A stretch of 64,000 nucleotides of DNA from Rhodocyclaceae bacterium (lineage in GTDB: Bacteria; Pseudomonadota; Gammaproteobacteria; Burkholderiales; Rhodocyclaceae), in contig JAGWTC010000006.1 in the NCBI GenBank assembly GCA_028869135.1, forward strand, positions 1 to 64,000, read 5' to 3'. The position numbers were made by a program, and so were the translations under genes. Numbering within the stretch: position 1 is the first letter of the stretch; each line of letters starts with the position of its first letter. Positions 27,901 to 37,639 of this stretch are shown piece after piece. The notes under the pieces were generated by a model that worked only from the letters and a program-made list of their open reading frames with translations, was not told the DNA's origin and ran no database searches.

Positions 27901-29175
27901 GACGGCATGTTGCATGCATTCAATGGCGATAATGGCCAGGAGCGCTGGGCCTTTGTACCCAGTGCCGTAATGCCTAACCTGTGGGCGCTCGCCGACCGCC
28001 AGTACCCCACCAATCACCGCAACTATGTGAATGGCCCGCCAACTATCGGTGATGTCTACGACGGGACGAATTGGCGCACCATTCTGGTAGGCGGCCTTAA
28101 TGGCGGCGGTCGTTCCTACTACGCACTGGACGTCACCAACCCAGCCTCTCCGCAATTGCTGTGGGAGCTCAGCGCGAGCGATTTGCCCAACCTGGGTTAC
28201 AGCTTCGGGCAACCCCGTATTGCCAAGCAGGCCAATGGCACCTGGGTCGTCATCTTCACTTCGGGTTACAACAACATCAATCCGGGCAATGGTGACGGCT
28301 ATCTGTTCGTGCGCAACGCCATCACCGGAACAGAAGTCAAGACAATGTCGACGGCTGGCGCAGGCAGCATCAGTGTTCCAAGTGGTTTGGCCCGCATTTC
28401 GGTCTGGGCTGACGATGGGGATGTAAACAACACGGCCAAGTACGTTTATGGTGGCGACTTGCTGGGCAATGTCTGGCGTTTCGACACCAACAGCGCTGCA
28501 ACGAACGGCATGCAGTTCGCGATTCTGCGCGACCCACTCAACAACCCACAGCCGATTACGGCCGCGCCCGAACTCGGTCTGATCAATAACAAGCGGATCA
28601 TCTTCGTCGGTACCGGAAAATACCTGGAAATTGCGGACCTCACGGATACGCAGAAACAGAGCATTTACGCGATGAAGGACGACAACGCCGCCACGACTTT
28701 TGTCAACCCACGGGGCACGCTGGTGCAGCAAGTACTGACCCAGGACCAGACCGGCGCCTATCGATTTTCAAGCAACAACCCGGTGGATTGGTTCAATGGC
28801 CGTGGCTGGTATATTGACCTTCCCGACTCGGGCGAACGCGTCAACGTCAATCCCCAACTCGATTCCGGCACGCTGTTTGTACCGACCACCGTCCCATCGA
28901 ATACCGCATGCTCACCTGGCGGCTACAGTTGGCTCAACTACCTTGACTACAAGAGCGGAACGGCGATCACTGGCTCAAACGGCTATGTCAGCCAGAAAAC
29001 AAATGCACCGATTGTCGGCATCAACATCTTCTACCTGCCGTCCGGCAAGCGGGTGGTAGGCATCGTGACGGCCGACGGCCCGACCCCGAAACCACCAAGC
29101 AAGGAAATCCCACCTCCGCCGGGCGGCGGCGAATTTAACAGTTTCAACGTCATGTGGCGGGAAATCGTGCAGTAG
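24970..29175 (+). CDS. pilY1: Type IV pilus tip adhesin/assembly protein PilY1
   Basis: 1401 residues with a signal peptide ending near AALAAAP. The N-terminal half contains a von Willebrand A-like segment with a MIDAS-type motif (FTIDDSGSMSWD). The C-terminal half is the PilY1 beta-propeller (ESQPVYLGKPFFNY, VFVGANDGMLHAFNG, TILVGGLNGGGRSYYALDV) with the calcium-loop region DDGDVNNTAKYVYGGD. PilY1 promotes pilus extension and adhesion, in some species in a calcium-dependent way. The last residues are proline-rich (KPPSKEIPPPPGGGEF). It is the last gene of the operon and is followed by a terminator. Confidence 0.93.
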   Translation: MKLTTHKLRTILATFGLLLANSAALAAAPTAPLSLANSPLANSSTTVVKPNIMFTIDDSGSMSWDFLPDYVGSASYSTNNSTTNADNDPSRYHNANFNGVTYNPTVTYTPPTYFDTSGALNTTTYPSQTGTSLASGANVLSPLPNWEKVKNDAYNMNNTGTSDLRTMVPAIQSVSWTMPSFKYSLPYYYTFIPGEYCTTPYLTTCTAQTAPSDSYPYAAYVRWCNNSNVNANTTKCQAMFQGSTYYFARWAGMGKWTATIKVTAIAPSQAVSVKINGLSILSSAVTSPATNTATDRTALALAIANSIGTVGSSGSTGCLTSSNSCQFVGVYASANSDTVTITSLSTGLGMNLSLSAAGGGTYTVGNFAISGTQTPGSNVFVPIVNNANYAAYNYPGTSAKASSRTDCAGNSCTYVEEMTNYANWFTYYRSRMQAMKTSVSRAFAPLSQSYRVGFNAISNTSTVNPATTNSKGKYIFMNPDAFQGAQKHAWYDALFNSYPSSSTYLRLAVTKIGRFYANQFGNNQTDPVQYSCQQNFSILSTDGYWNDTTPKQLNGSTSIGNMDGSATNTLLPMREGPVTSGTLADATMYYYVTDLRTAALNNCTGSLGYDVCANNVFLGGGDNNPQQHVTQFTMGLGVPGTLLFQTDYQTATSGDFYLLKKGLTSPVTGNPVVWPDPILNTEEERIDDLWHAAVNGRGTYFSAKDPDSIVQGFTNTLNSIAAKVGAGSAAATSTLNPVAGDNTAYVASYTTMKWQGNLEARSINLTTGAVSETASWCAENVLPSNCISPSTIEADNSNQALSYNCVTPNASSCNGGTMRVDGSCAVPIATTCSGTMTARVSPLSDTRTIYKANAAGTALESFTYSNLSPTQQGYFGEAYLTGKLSQLPDYSPTQKALALGVNFVNYIRGQTGYEDRGSNVTDGRTKLYRFREAVLGDITESQPVYLGKPFFNYADNGYAAFVTAQTNRAKTVFVGANDGMLHAFNGDNGQERWAFVPSAVMPNLWALADRQYPTNHRNYVNGPPTIGDVYDGTNWRTILVGGLNGGGRSYYALDVTNPASPQLLWELSASDLPNLGYSFGQPRIAKQANGTWVVIFTSGYNNINPGNGDGYLFVRNAITGTEVKTMSTAGAGSISVPSGLARISVWADDGDVNNTAKYVYGGDLLGNVWRFDTNSAATNGMQFAILRDPLNNPQPITAAPELGLINNKRIIFVGTGKYLEIADLTDTQKQSIYAMKDDNAATTFVNPRGTLVQQVLTQDQTGAYRFSSNNPVDWFNGRGWYIDLPDSGERVNVNPQLDSGTLFVPTTVPSNTACSPGGYSWLNYLDYKSGTAITGSNGYVSQKTNAPIVGINIFYLPSGKRVVGIVTADGPTPKPPSKEIPPPPGGGEFNSFNVMWREIVQ

Positions 29176-29196
29176 GGAAGGGCTCCGCTCCGCAAC

Positions 29197-29225
29197 AAGG
29201 CCAGCGTCAAGCTGGCTTTGTTTTT
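29197..29225 (+). terminator. Terminator of the pilus operon
   Basis: GCCAGC, five bases, GCTGGC followed by TTTGTTTTT, 25 bases after the pilY1 stop. Confidence 0.85.
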
Positions 29226-29248
29226 CCCGATTCGTTCAGCTTCATATC

Positions 29249-29878
29249 GTGTTTGCAACAGAGAAAAACAGTCTGCAATGTCTGCTGATATCGGTCAGCA
29301 TACACGCGCTCGTCATTCTGTCTGTGCCTGCGTACGAAAATACGGGCATTGGCAAACCGGGGAGCGCCGCAGTGCTGAAGGCACACTTGAATCTGCCTCG
29401 CCAGGTGCGCCGTTCCGGATCGCACATTCCCGTACAACAGCAAAGGCTTCCAGATTCGCAAACGGAGGCGCCTCCCCCTCCCTCTAAACCAGAGAAGCAA
29501 GAAAGCCAGGGCCAGAACGAAGGCGACAATGAGCCGCCATTCGGGCTCCCCATTCCGGCGACCGCTCCTTATTTCAAAAGTACGGAGTTGAGTGAAAAAC
29601 CGCAGGTTGTAGAAGACATCCCGCCGACCCTGAATCAGTCTTTACAGACGCAAGAGCCCGGCTATGCAATCCTCAGGCTGCACATCAATGAAGAAGGCCG
29701 TGTCGATGAGGCAATCGTCGAAGCCAGCGACCTCGGCGACAAGGATATTCAGAATATCCGCACGGCATTTCAGGGCATGAAATTCAAGCCGGGAAAAATC
29801 GGTCAGACCCAGGTCAAAACCGAGATGCGCATTCACGTGACCGTCGACGCAATCCGCAAACCCGGCGTCAGCCCCTGA
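29249..29878 (+). CDS. TonB-like protein
   Basis: 209 residues from GTG 29249; the ribosome binding site is weak and the exact start is open. One N-terminal hydrophobic helix (CLLISVSIHALVILSV) is followed by a Pro/Gln/Glu-rich spacer (EAPPPPSKPEKQESQGQ) and a C-terminal TonB-type domain (GYAILRLHINEEGRVDEAIV ... FKPGKIGQTQVKTEMRIHV). ExbB/ExbD are not nearby. It may energise an outer-membrane transporter or be a structural TonB-domain protein. It lies after the pilus terminator and is convergent with ispH. Confidence 0.75.
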   Translation: MFATEKNSLQCLLISVSIHALVILSVPAYENTGIGKPGSAAVLKAHLNLPRQVRRSGSHIPVQQQRLPDSQTEAPPPPSKPEKQESQGQNEGDNEPPFGLPIPATAPYFKSTELSEKPQVVEDIPPTLNQSLQTQEPGYAILRLHINEEGRVDEAIVEASDLGDKDIQNIRTAFQGMKFKPGKIGQTQVKTEMRIHVTVDAIRKPGVSP

Positions 29879-29884
29879 GCAAGG

Positions 29885-30811
29885 TCAGTTCTGCAATTCC
29901 CGCGGCAAGGGAAAGGTGACGTGCTCCTCGATGCCGACGAGCGGAGAAACCGTGCCGGCGCCGAGGGCCTTGAGGCGGGCGATGACGCCGTCGACCAGAA
30001 TTTCCGGGGCCGAGGCACCGGCCGTGATGCCGATGCGTGCGTCCTTTGCAATCCACGCCGGATCGATCTGTTCGGCGCCATCGACAAGGTAGGCGGGAAT
30101 ACCCAGGTTCTTGGCGACTTCGGCAAGGCGATTCGAGTTGGAGCTGTTCTTCGAGCCGACGACGATGACGACATCGCTTTCCTTGGCCAGGGTCTTGACT
30201 GCGTCCTGGCGGTTCTGCGTGGCGTAGCAGATGTCGTCCTTCTTCGGGCCGATGATGAAGGGGTAGCGGGTCTTGAGCGCGGCGACAATACCGGCCGCGT
30301 CGTCGACGGACAGCGTGGTCTGGGTCACATAGGCGAGTTGCATTGGGTCGCGGACTTCGAGTCTGGCGACATCTGCGACGCTTTCGACCAGATACATGCC
30401 GCCATTTGCCTGCCCCATCGTGCCCTCGACTTCGGGGTGCCCCTTGTGGCCGATCATCACGATCTCGCGGCCCTGATCGCGCATCTTGCCAACTTCGACA
30501 TGCACCTTGGTAACCAGCGGACAGGTTGCATCGAATACATTGAGACCGCGCGCCTCGGCTTCGGCGCGCACCGCCTTCGATACGCCGTGCGCGCTGAAGA
30601 TGACTGTGGCGCCGGCCGGCACCTCGTCGAGCTCCTCGACGAAAATCGCGCCCTTGGCCTTGAGACCGTCGACGACATATTTGTTGTGCACGACCTCATG
30701 GCGCACATAAATCGGCGCCCCGAATTTCTCAAGCGCACGCTCGACGATGGCGATCGCACGATCGACGCCGGCGCAGAAACCGCGAGGATTGGCAAGAATG
30801 ATCTGTTGCAT
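29885..30811 (-). CDS. ispH: 4-hydroxy-3-methylbut-2-enyl diphosphate reductase
   Basis: Last enzyme of the MEP pathway, making IPP and DMAPP with an iron-sulfur cluster. 308 residues from ATG 30811 ([15 protein letters not shown]). The three cluster Cys are present: C13, the Cys of DATCPLVTK and that of [11 protein letters not shown]; also [13 protein letters not shown] and [11 protein letters not shown]. It is the last gene of the leftward ribF-ileS-lspA-fkpB-ispH cluster. Confidence 0.96.
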   Translation of the reverse strand: MQQIILANPRGFCAGVDRAIAIVERALEKFGAPIYVRHEVVHNKYVVDGLKAKGAIFVEELDEVPAGATVIFSAHGVSKAVRAEAEARGLNVFDATCPLVTKVHVEVGKMRDQGREIVMIGHKGHPEVEGTMGQANGGMYLVESVADVARLEVRDPMQLAYVTQTTLSVDDAAGIVAALKTRYPFIIGPKKDDICYATQNRQDAVKTLAKESDVVIVVGSKNSSNSNRLAEVAKNLGIPAYLVDGAEQIDPAWIAKDARIGITAGASAPEILVDGVIARLKALGAGTVSPLVGIEEHVTFPLPRELQN

Positions 30812-30901
30812 ATCCAAATATCCTATTGCGAAGCCAAACTAGTCGCCCCTTTTCTCGGGAAAGGGGTCGGGGGAAAGGCTAATTTTTTGGTGTCATTGGG
30901 G

Positions 30902-31327
30902 TCACAAGACCCCAATGACATCCACTTCAAAGCGGACAGACTTGCCCGCCAGCGGATGGTTCAAATCGACGGTGACCGATTCCGCATTCACCTCGCGGAT
31001 CAAGCCGCTGGCTTGCTGCCCCGGCTTGACCGCCATGGTGACGGCCTCGCCGACTTCCAATTTAGCTTCGGCCGGAAATTCGCTGCGCGCCACACGGCGC
31101 ATCAAGCTGGAATTATGCGCGCCGAAGGCGGTAGGCGCCAAATCGAAGCTTTTTTGCCCCGGCGAGTCCATCCCGATCAGACAATCTTCCAATGGCGGTG
31201 CCAATTCCCCGGTACCCAGCTGAAACGTCGAAGGATGACTATCCATGGTGCTAACGAGCTCACGCCCGTCGCAGCTCAGGCGATAACGAAGCGTCACCAG
31301 ACTGCCGGCCCGGATACATTCACCCAT
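30902..31327 (-). CDS. fkpB: FKBP-type peptidyl-prolyl isomerase, SlpA/FkpB type
   Basis: 141 residues. Layout of SlpA-type FKBPs: short FKBP core with an inserted flap (DLAPTAFGAHNSSLMRRV, MAVKPGQQASGLIREVN) and the conserved DLNHPLAGKSVRFEVDV. It catalyses proline isomerisation with chaperone activity in the cytoplasm. It overlaps lspA by 8 bases; an lspA-fkpB-ispH order is common in proteobacteria. Confidence 0.92.
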   Translation of the reverse strand: MGECIRAGSLVTLRYRLSCDGRELVSTMDSHPSTFQLGTGELAPPLEDCLIGMDSPGQKSFDLAPTAFGAHNSSLMRRVARSEFPAEAKLEVGEAVTMAVKPGQQASGLIREVNAESVTVDLNHPLAGKSVRFEVDVIGVL

Positions 31328-31823
31328 GCGACTTGCGGCCTTCCAGCAATTGCTGAAGTAGCATCAGGATCACGCCCAGCGTGATGGCGCTGTCGGCGAG
31401 ATTGAAGGCGGGAAAGTGATAGCCGACGGCATGGAAATCCAGATAGTCGATGACGGCGCCGATACGCACGCGATCGATGACGTTGCCGATCGCGCCGCCG
31501 AGGATCAAGGCAAACGCCAGCGGCTGCAGGCGCTCATCCTGATGACGGCGGATCATGGCGATCAGCCAGATCGAAATGACGAAGGCCAGCCCCGTGAAGA
31601 ACCAGCGCTGCCAGCCCCCCTGGTCCGCCAGAAAGCTGAAGGCGGCGCCGTGGTTGAGCACATGCACGAGGTTGAAGAAGGACGTGATGATCAGGCCTTC
31701 TCCGTAGGTGAAGCTCGCCACGATCATGAGCTTGACGAACTGATCGAGCACCACGACGAACACGCCGAGCCCCAGCCAGGCCAGCCAGCGCTTCGACCTA
31801 CGCTTGTAGAACAACTCAGGCAT
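31320..31823 (-). CDS. lspA: Lipoprotein signal peptidase
   Basis: Cleaves diacylated prolipoproteins before the +1 Cys. 167 residues from ATG 31823. Four membrane helices; the catalytic Asp pair is seen in GNVIDRV and NLADSAI, with [16 protein letters not shown] as the family signature. It overlaps ileS by 8 bases. Substrates in this window should include NosL and the cytochrome c lipoprotein. Confidence 0.95.
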   Translation of the reverse strand: MPELFYKRRSKRWLAWLGLGVFVVVLDQFVKLMIVASFTYGEGLIITSFFNLVHVLNHGAAFSFLADQGGWQRWFFTGLAFVISIWLIAMIRRHQDERLQPLAFALILGGAIGNVIDRVRIGAVIDYLDFHAVGYHFPAFNLADSAITLGVILMLLQQLLEGRKSHG

Positions 31824-34623
31824 GGTTGCGTTTTTCCCCGTCGCCGTAGAGATTGCTGGTGCAACGGGCGCACAGCGTGGCATGCGCCGCGTCATGGCCG
31901 ACATCGGCGCGCCAGTGCCAGCAGCGTTCGCACTTCTGGTAGGTGGTCGGCACCGCGACAATCGCCTCGGCCGCAACATCGGCCGCCTTGACCAGCGTGG
32001 TCTTCGAACAGATCAGCACAAAGCGCAGGTCGTCGTCGAGCGAAGCCAGCGCATCGTACTTGGCGCCGCTGGCGCGGATTTCCACTTCCGCCTGCAGCGA
32101 AGCGCCGATCTTGCCTTCGGTGCGCAGATCCTCGAGCACCTTGGCGACATCGTTGCGCACTTCGCGAATCTGCTGCCACTTGTCGATCAGCGCCGCCTCG
32201 TCGCCCTGACCCGGCAGTGAGTGCCAGGTGCTGAGCATGACGCTTTCGAGCTTCTTGTCTCCGGCGTACGCCCAGATCTCCTCGGCCGTGAAAGCCAGGA
32301 TCGGCGCCATCAATTTGGTCAGGGTTTGCGTGATGTGCCACAGCGCGGTTTGCGCCGAGCGACGCGCCAGCGAATCCTCGGCCGAGGTGTACAGGCGATC
32401 CTTGAGGATGTCGAGGTAGAAACTACCGAGATCGTCCGAGCAGAACAGCTGCAGGGCCTGCACGATGTGGTGGAATTCGTAGGTGTTGTAATCGGCTTCG
32501 CATTGCTCGGCCAGCTTGCGCGTGAAAGCCAGCGCGTAGCGGTCGATTTCAAGCCACTGCTCGACCGGCACCGCATGCTTGCCGATATCGAAATCGACGG
32601 TATTGGCGAGCAGGAAGCGCACGGTATTGCGCAGACGGCGATAGATCTCGACGACGCGATCGAGAATTTCCTTGGATGCCGCGAGCTCGCCCGAGTAGTC
32701 GGTATTCGCCACCCACAGCCGCAGGATTTCGGCGCCCAGCTTGTTGTTGATCTCGTCCGGCAGAATCGTATTGCCGAGCGACTTGCTCATCTTGCGGCCC
32801 TTCTCGTCCACGGTGAAGCCGTGGGTCAGAAGCGCCTTGTACGGCGCATGGCCGTCGATGGCGGCGCCGGTCAGCAGGGAGGAGTGGAACCAGCCGCGAT
32901 GCTGGTCTGAGCCTTCCAGATACAGGTCGGCGCACGGGCCCTGCTCATGGCAATCGTTGTGCGAACCGCGCAGCACATGCCAGTGCGTGGTGCCCGAGTC
33001 GAACCAGACGTCCAGCGTATCGCTGATCTTGTCGTACTGCGCCGCCTCGGCGCCAAGGAGCTCGGCGGCATCCAGCTTGAACCAGGCCTCGATGCCGGCC
33101 TTCTCGACGCGCTGCGCGACCTCTTCCATCAGCGCGACCGTACGCGGATGCAGCTCGCCGGTTTCCTTGTGCAGGAAGAAGGGAATCGGCACGCCCCAGT
33201 TGCGCTGACGCGAGATGCACCAGTCGGGACGACCGGCGATCATGGCATGCAGGCGCGGCTTGCCCCAGGCGGGGTAGAAAGCCGTTTCCTCGATCGCCTT
33301 GAGCGCACGCTGACGCAGCGTCTCGCCCTCGACCGGCTGCACGTCCATGCCGACGAACCATTGCGCCGTGGCGCGATAGATGATCGGCGTCTTGTGCCGC
33401 CAGCAATGCATATAGCTGTGCGAAATGGTTTCGTGCTTGAGCAATGCGCCGACTTCGCGCAGCTTCTCGACGATGTTCGGATTCGCCTTCCAGATGAACT
33501 GGCCGCCGAAGAACTCAAGTCCCGGCACGTAGACGCCGTTGCCCTGAACGGGGTTGAGGATCTCGTCGAAGCTGCGGCCGTTGGCGCGCCAGGTGACAAA
33601 GTCGTCCGCGCCGTAGGCCGGCGCGCAGTGCACGATGCCGGTGCCGGCATCGACGCCGACATACTCGGCCAGATAGACCGGCGAGACACGATCGTAGAAC
33701 GGATGCTTGAACTCGATGCCGCCGAGTTTTTCGCCCTTGGCGGTAGCGATCACCGTGCCCTGGAGCTTGTAGCGCTCCATGCAACCTTCGACCAGCTCGG
33801 CGGCGAGCACCAGCAGCTTGTCGCCGGCATCGACCAGCGCATAGTCGACTTCGGGATGGATGTTCAGTGCCTGGTTGGCGGGAATGGTCCACGGGGTCGT
33901 GGTCCAGATGACGATGTAGGCCGGCTTGGCCAGCGCGCTAAAACCAAAGGCCGCGGCCAGCTTGGCCGACTGCGCGTCATCGGCGGTACGGAAGGCCACG
34001 TCGATGGCGTCCGACTTCTTGTCTTCATATTCGACTTCCGCTTCGGCCAGCGCCGAGCCGCAATCGAAACACCAGTTGACCGGCTTCAGGCCCTTGAACA
34101 CGAAACCGGCCTTGACGATCTCGGCCAGCGCGCGAATTTCGCCGGCTTCATTGGCGAAGTTCATGGTCAGGTAGGGATTGTCCCAATCGGCCAGTACGCC
34201 CAGGCGCACGAAGCCGGCCTTCTGCAGCTCGACCTGTTCCGCGGCGTAGGCGCGCGACAGTTCGCGCACCTTGTCGGCGGGCAGGTTCTTGCCGTGCGTC
34301 ACTTCGATCTTGTGTTCGATCGGCAGGCCGTGGCAGTCCCAGCCTGGTACATAAGGCGCGTCGAAGCCGGCCAGCGTCTTGGAACGAACGATGATGTCCT
34401 TCAGCACCTTGTTGAGCGCGTGGCCCAGATGCAGCGCGCCGTTTGCATAGGGCGGGCCGTCGTGCAGGATGAATTTCGGGCGACCCTTCGCTGCCGCACG
34501 AATCTTCTTGTAGAGCTGGCGCTTTTGCCAGTCGGCCACCCAGCTCGGCTCGCGCTTGGCCAGATCGCCCCGCATCGGGAAGGGCGTGTCCGGCATGTTC
34601 AGGGTCTTGCGGTAGTCACTCAT
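31816..34623 (-). CDS. ileS: Isoleucyl-tRNA synthetase
   Basis: 935 residues from ATG 34623 ([20 protein letters not shown]). HLGH at 65-68 is the HIGH motif; KMSKS is in [13 protein letters not shown]-terminal zinc finger is visible ([20 protein letters not shown], then CARC). It starts five bases after ribF, as in many proteobacteria. Confidence 0.97.
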   Translation of the reverse strand: MSDYRKTLNMPDTPFPMRGDLAKREPSWVADWQKRQLYKKIRAAAKGRPKFILHDGPPYANGALHLGHALNKVLKDIIVRSKTLAGFDAPYVPGWDCHGLPIEHKIEVTHGKNLPADKVRELSRAYAAEQVELQKAGFVRLGVLADWDNPYLTMNFANEAGEIRALAEIVKAGFVFKGLKPVNWCFDCGSALAEAEVEYEDKKSDAIDVAFRTADDAQSAKLAAAFGFSALAKPAYIVIWTTTPWTIPANQALNIHPEVDYALVDAGDKLLVLAAELVEGCMERYKLQGTVIATAKGEKLGGIEFKHPFYDRVSPVYLAEYVGVDAGTGIVHCAPAYGADDFVTWRANGRSFDEILNPVQGNGVYVPGLEFFGGQFIWKANPNIVEKLREVGALLKHETISHSYMHCWRHKTPIIYRATAQWFVGMDVQPVEGETLRQRALKAIEETAFYPAWGKPRLHAMIAGRPDWCISRQRNWGVPIPFFLHKETGELHPRTVALMEEVAQRVEKAGIEAWFKLDAAELLGAEAAQYDKISDTLDVWFDSGTTHWHVLRGSHNDCHEQGPCADLYLEGSDQHRGWFHSSLLTGAAIDGHAPYKALLTHGFTVDEKGRKMSKSLGNTILPDEINNKLGAEILRLWVANTDYSGELAASKEILDRVVEIYRRLRNTVRFLLANTVDFDIGKHAVPVEQWLEIDRYALAFTRKLAEQCEADYNTYEFHHIVQALQLFCSDDLGSFYLDILKDRLYTSAEDSLARRSAQTALWHITQTLTKLMAPILAFTAEEIWAYAGDKKLESVMLSTWHSLPGQGDEAALIDKWQQIREVRNDVAKVLEDLRTEGKIGASLQAEVEIRASGAKYDALASLDDDLRFVLICSKTTLVKAADVAAEAIVAVPTTYQKCERCWHWRADVGHDAAHATLCARCTSNLYGDGEKRNHA

Positions 34624-34627
34624 CGTT

Positions 34628-35587
34628 TTACTCGTCCAGCTCTTTGCGCCACTCGTCGGCGCCTCGAGCATTCAAAAAATAATTCCGGGTTTCCTCGACG
34701 TCGCGCGCGATCTGCGCCTTGAGCGCATCGAGGCTGGCGAACTTGGCTTCATCGCGCAGTCGATGATGGAAATTCACATGCACATGCGCGCCGTAGATGT
34801 CGCGGTCGAAATCCAGCAGATGCACCTCCAGTACAGGCGTGAGCCCTTCGGCAATGGTCGGCCTCACGCCGACGCTGGCGGCCCCGCAGAGCGTCTTGCC
34901 GAGTCCGTCCACCGTCACGGCATAAATGCCGGACAGGGGCAGGCGCGCACGTGCATGCTGAATGTTCGCGGTCGGATAGCCGAGCGTGCGGCCGATCTTG
35001 TCGCCGTGAATGACGCGCCCCGACATGAAGAAAGGGCGGCCGAGAAAATGCTCGGCGCGAATGAGATTGCCGCTTGCCAGCGCGGCGCGTATCGACGAGC
35101 TCGACACACGCTCGCCGTCCATCGCTATGGTATTCATAGCCTCGACCACGAAGCGATGTGTTCCCCCGGCCTGTTGCAGCAGCGCAAAATCGCCGCTGCG
35201 GCCCTTGCCGAAACGAAAATCGTCGCCGATCAGCAAGTGGCGCACGCCCAGACCGCGAACCAGCACCTGCTCGATGAACTCGTCGGCGGAGAGGCTTGCC
35301 AGCCTCGCATTGAAGCGGCAGACATAAACCTGATCGACGCCGCACTCGGCCAGCAGCTCCAGCTTTTCGCGCAGCCGGGTCAGGCGCGCCGGCGCCGACG
35401 CCGGCGCGAAATACTCGCGCGGATGCGGTTCGAAGGTCAGCACCGCAGCCGGCATGGCCACCTGCCTCGCCTTGGCGATCAGGCGTTCCAGCATGGCGCG
35501 ATGGCCCAGATGCACGCCATCGAAATTGCCGATGGTGAGCACCGTCGCAAACTGCGCCTGATGGGGGATGCCGCGGTAGATGATCAT
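34628..35587 (-). CDS. ribF: Bifunctional riboflavin kinase / FAD synthetase
   Basis: Converts riboflavin to FMN and FAD, the cofactors used by NosR and ApbE elsewhere in the window. 319 residues. The N-terminal nucleotidyltransferase has [21 protein letters not shown] and [16 protein letters not shown]; the C-terminal kinase has [20 protein letters not shown]. First gene of its operon. Confidence 0.96.
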   Translation of the reverse strand: MIIYRGIPHQAQFATVLTIGNFDGVHLGHRAMLERLIAKARQVAMPAAVLTFEPHPREYFAPASAPARLTRLREKLELLAECGVDQVYVCRFNARLASLSADEFIEQVLVRGLGVRHLLIGDDFRFGKGRSGDFALLQQAGGTHRFVVEAMNTIAMDGERVSSSSIRAALASGNLIRAEHFLGRPFFMSGRVIHGDKIGRTLGYPTANIQHARARLPLSGIYAVTVDGLGKTLCGAASVGVRPTIAEGLTPVLEVHLLDFDRDIYGAHVHVNFHHRLRDEAKFASLDALKAQIARDVEETRNYFLNARGADEWRKELDE

Positions 35588-35774
35588 GCCGGAAGGGGCT
35601 GAGGAAAATTCCTAATGAGAACCGGCGATTATATCAGCCGGCGCCCCTCAATTTCCCTCTGTCCAAGGGGATAAGAGGAGCCCCAGACGGTGTTTAAGCG
35701 CAGCTTCGCCGCCGCGCGGCGCGACCGAAGGGAATCCACGCGGCCCCACCCCCGGGAAGGGGGCTGGGGGATGG

Positions 35775-37154
35775 CTACAACTTCGCGATCTTGGACTTCG
35801 CCAGCGGCGGATTCTTGGCGAAATAGCGCTTGATGCCGCGCAGAATGGCCTCGGCCATCTTGTCCTGGTAATCCTCGTCGGTCAGCCGCGCTTCCTCCTC
35901 CGGATTGGAGATGAAAGCCGTCTCGATCAGGATGGACGGAATGTCCGGCGCCTTGAGCACGGCGAAGCCGGCCTGCTCGACCTCGCCCTTGTGCAGCGTA
36001 TTGATGCCGCCGAGTTCGCCCAGCACCGATTTGCCGAGCTTGAGGCTGTCGTTGATGGTCGCCGTCTGCGACAGGTCGAGCAGCGTCCGCGCGAGGTAGG
36101 GATCCTTGACGCCGATATTCACGCCGCCGATCAGGTCGGCCGCGTTTTCCTTGTTCGCCAGCCAGCGCGCCGCGGTGCTCGAAGCGCCGTTCTCGGACAG
36201 GGCGAAAACGCTGGAGCCGCGCGCCGTCGGCTTGATGAAGGCATCGGCATGAACGGAGACGAACAAGTCGGCATTGACGCGGCGCGCCTTCTGCACGCGC
36301 TGACCGAGCGGCACGAAGAAGTCGCTGTCGCGCGTCAGCACCGTGCGCATGTTCTGCTCGGCGTCGATCTTGGCTTTAAGGCGCCTTGCGATCGACAGCG
36401 TCACCGTCTTTTCGTAGGTGCCGCGCTGACCAATGGCGCCCGGATCCTCGCCGCCGTGGCCGGGGTCGAGCACAATGGTGATCAGACGTGCGATGTCGAG
36501 CTTGTCGGCATCCTTGCCTTTGCCCTTCTCTGCGACCTTCTCCGTCTTCGACGGGGCCTTGCCCGCGGCTTGCTCGATCGCAGCCTCGGTGTTGTGCTCG
36601 CTGTCTTCGAGCAGGGACATCAAGGGATCGACCGGCTCGGTCGGATAGAGATCGAGCACCAGACGATGGCCGTACTCGCCGACCGGCTTGAGCGTGAAAA
36701 TCTGCGGCTTGATCTCGGTCTTCAGCTCGATCACCAGGCGCACCACGCCCGGACGATTGCGCCCGGCGCGGATCAGTTTGATATAGGGGTCGGTTTCCGA
36801 AATCTTGCCCGGCAGCGACTGCAACACGGAATTGAATTCGACGCCCTCGATGTCGACGACGAGGCGCGGCGGATTGGCCACCATCATCTGCGTGTACTTG
36901 AGCTCGTCGCTGTACTCCAGCGTCACGCGCGTGTAGTCCCTGGCCGGCCAGACACGCACGCCCATGACGCTGCCCGAGCTTGCCGCAGCGGCGAAACCGG
37001 TGCGCGTGACCAACAGCGTCAGGGACGCCGCCGCCAGCTTCAGCGCATCGCGGCGCGATACGCCGCGCGGCAGATTCAATTCGTCGGGAATGTCCTTGTC
37101 GAGCTCGCTCAGCGTTCCGGCTTCGACAATGCGGAAGAGAGGCTGTTTAGACAT
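35775..37154 (-). CDS. amiC: N-acetylmuramoyl-L-alanine amidase, AmiC type, Tat-exported
   Basis: Cuts peptidoglycan stem peptides during cell separation. 459 residues from ATG 37154 (AAGGGGG upstream). A twin-arginine signal (SRRDALKLAAASLTLLV) begins about residue 31, then an AMIN domain, a charged linker and an Amidase_3 domain with LDPGHGGEDPGAIG, SVHADAF and SILIETAFISNPEEE (zinc ligands). The start overlaps the end of tsaE by 46 bases. Confidence 0.93.
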   Translation of the reverse strand: MSKQPLFRIVEAGTLSELDKDIPDELNLPRGVSRRDALKLAAASLTLLVTRTGFAAAASSGSVMGVRVWPARDYTRVTLEYSDELKYTQMMVANPPRLVVDIEGVEFNSVLQSLPGKISETDPYIKLIRAGRNRPGVVRLVIELKTEIKPQIFTLKPVGEYGHRLVLDLYPTEPVDPLMSLLEDSEHNTEAAIEQAAGKAPSKTEKVAEKGKGKDADKLDIARLITIVLDPGHGGEDPGAIGQRGTYEKTVTLSIARRLKAKIDAEQNMRTVLTRDSDFFVPLGQRVQKARRVNADLFVSVHADAFIKPTARGSSVFALSENGASSTAARWLANKENAADLIGGVNIGVKDPYLARTLLDLSQTATINDSLKLGKSVLGELGGINTLHKGEVEQAGFAVLKAPDIPSILIETAFISNPEEEARLTDEDYQDKMAEAILRGIKRYFAKNPPLAKSKIAKL

Positions 37155-37639
37155 GCGACCCCCTTTGCGCTGAACGCAGACAACTTCGCCTCGCGTGCGT
37201 CTCCGATGACGGAAAGGCAGACGCGCAGGTCCGGGCAAGGCAGGTAAGTGCCCGCTTTGTCGGGCCATTCGACCAGACATACGCCATCGCCCTGGAAATA
37301 TTCGTCCAAGCCTGCATCGAGATACTCTTCCGGTTCGTTGAATCTATAGAAATCAAAGTGATACAAGTTTAAACCAGAAACCACATGAACTTCAACCAGA
37401 GTATAGGTCGGACTTTTAACTTTATTTGCATAACCCAGGGCGCGCAGCAGCCCGCGGACCAGTGTGGTTTTGCCGGCGCCGAGATCGCCTTCCAGCGTAA
37501 TGACAAGTCCCGGATGCAGCGACGGCGCCAGCTCAGCGCCCAGGGCCAGCGTGGCCGCCTCGTCCGCGAGGCTCAAGCTTAAGGACGCATCCGCGTGAGG
37601 AAGCGGCGGGCTTGATGTCGTACCATTGGGCGCATGCAT
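37109..37639 (-). CDS. tsaE: tRNA threonylcarbamoyladenosine biosynthesis ATPase TsaE
   Basis: Part of the TsaB-TsaD-TsaE complex making t6A37. 176 residues from ATG 37639. Walker A GDLGAGKTTLVRGLL, KSPTYTLVEVH and LYHFDFYRF are diagnostic. The first 20 residues are not conserved, so a later start is possible. The start overlaps the divergent queG start inside GCATGCATGC, and the 3' end overlaps amiC. Confidence 0.93.
   Translation of the reverse strand: MHAPNGTTSSPPLPHADASLSLSLADEAATLALGAELAPSLHPGLVITLEGDLGAGKTTLVRGLLRALGYANKVKSPTYTLVEVHVVSGLNLYHFDFYRFNEPEEYLDAGLDEYFQGDGVCLVEWPDKAGTYLPCPDLRVCLSVIGDAREAKLSAFSAKGVACLNSLSSALSKPER

Noticed and set aside
27628..28731. A 367-codon frame on the minus strand within pilY1
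   Set aside because: Antisense of the conserved PilY1 propeller; composition fits a shadow frame.
30846..30866. Hairpin CCCCTTT / AAAGGGG between fkpB and ispH as a terminator
   Set aside because: No T-run follows on the minus strand and the genes are one operon, so it would cut off ispH.
32947..34722. A 591-codon open frame on the plus strand opposite ileS
   Set aside because: It lies entirely across the minus-strand ileS gene, which has all synthetase motifs. High GC makes long antisense frames common; the product has no recognisable domain.
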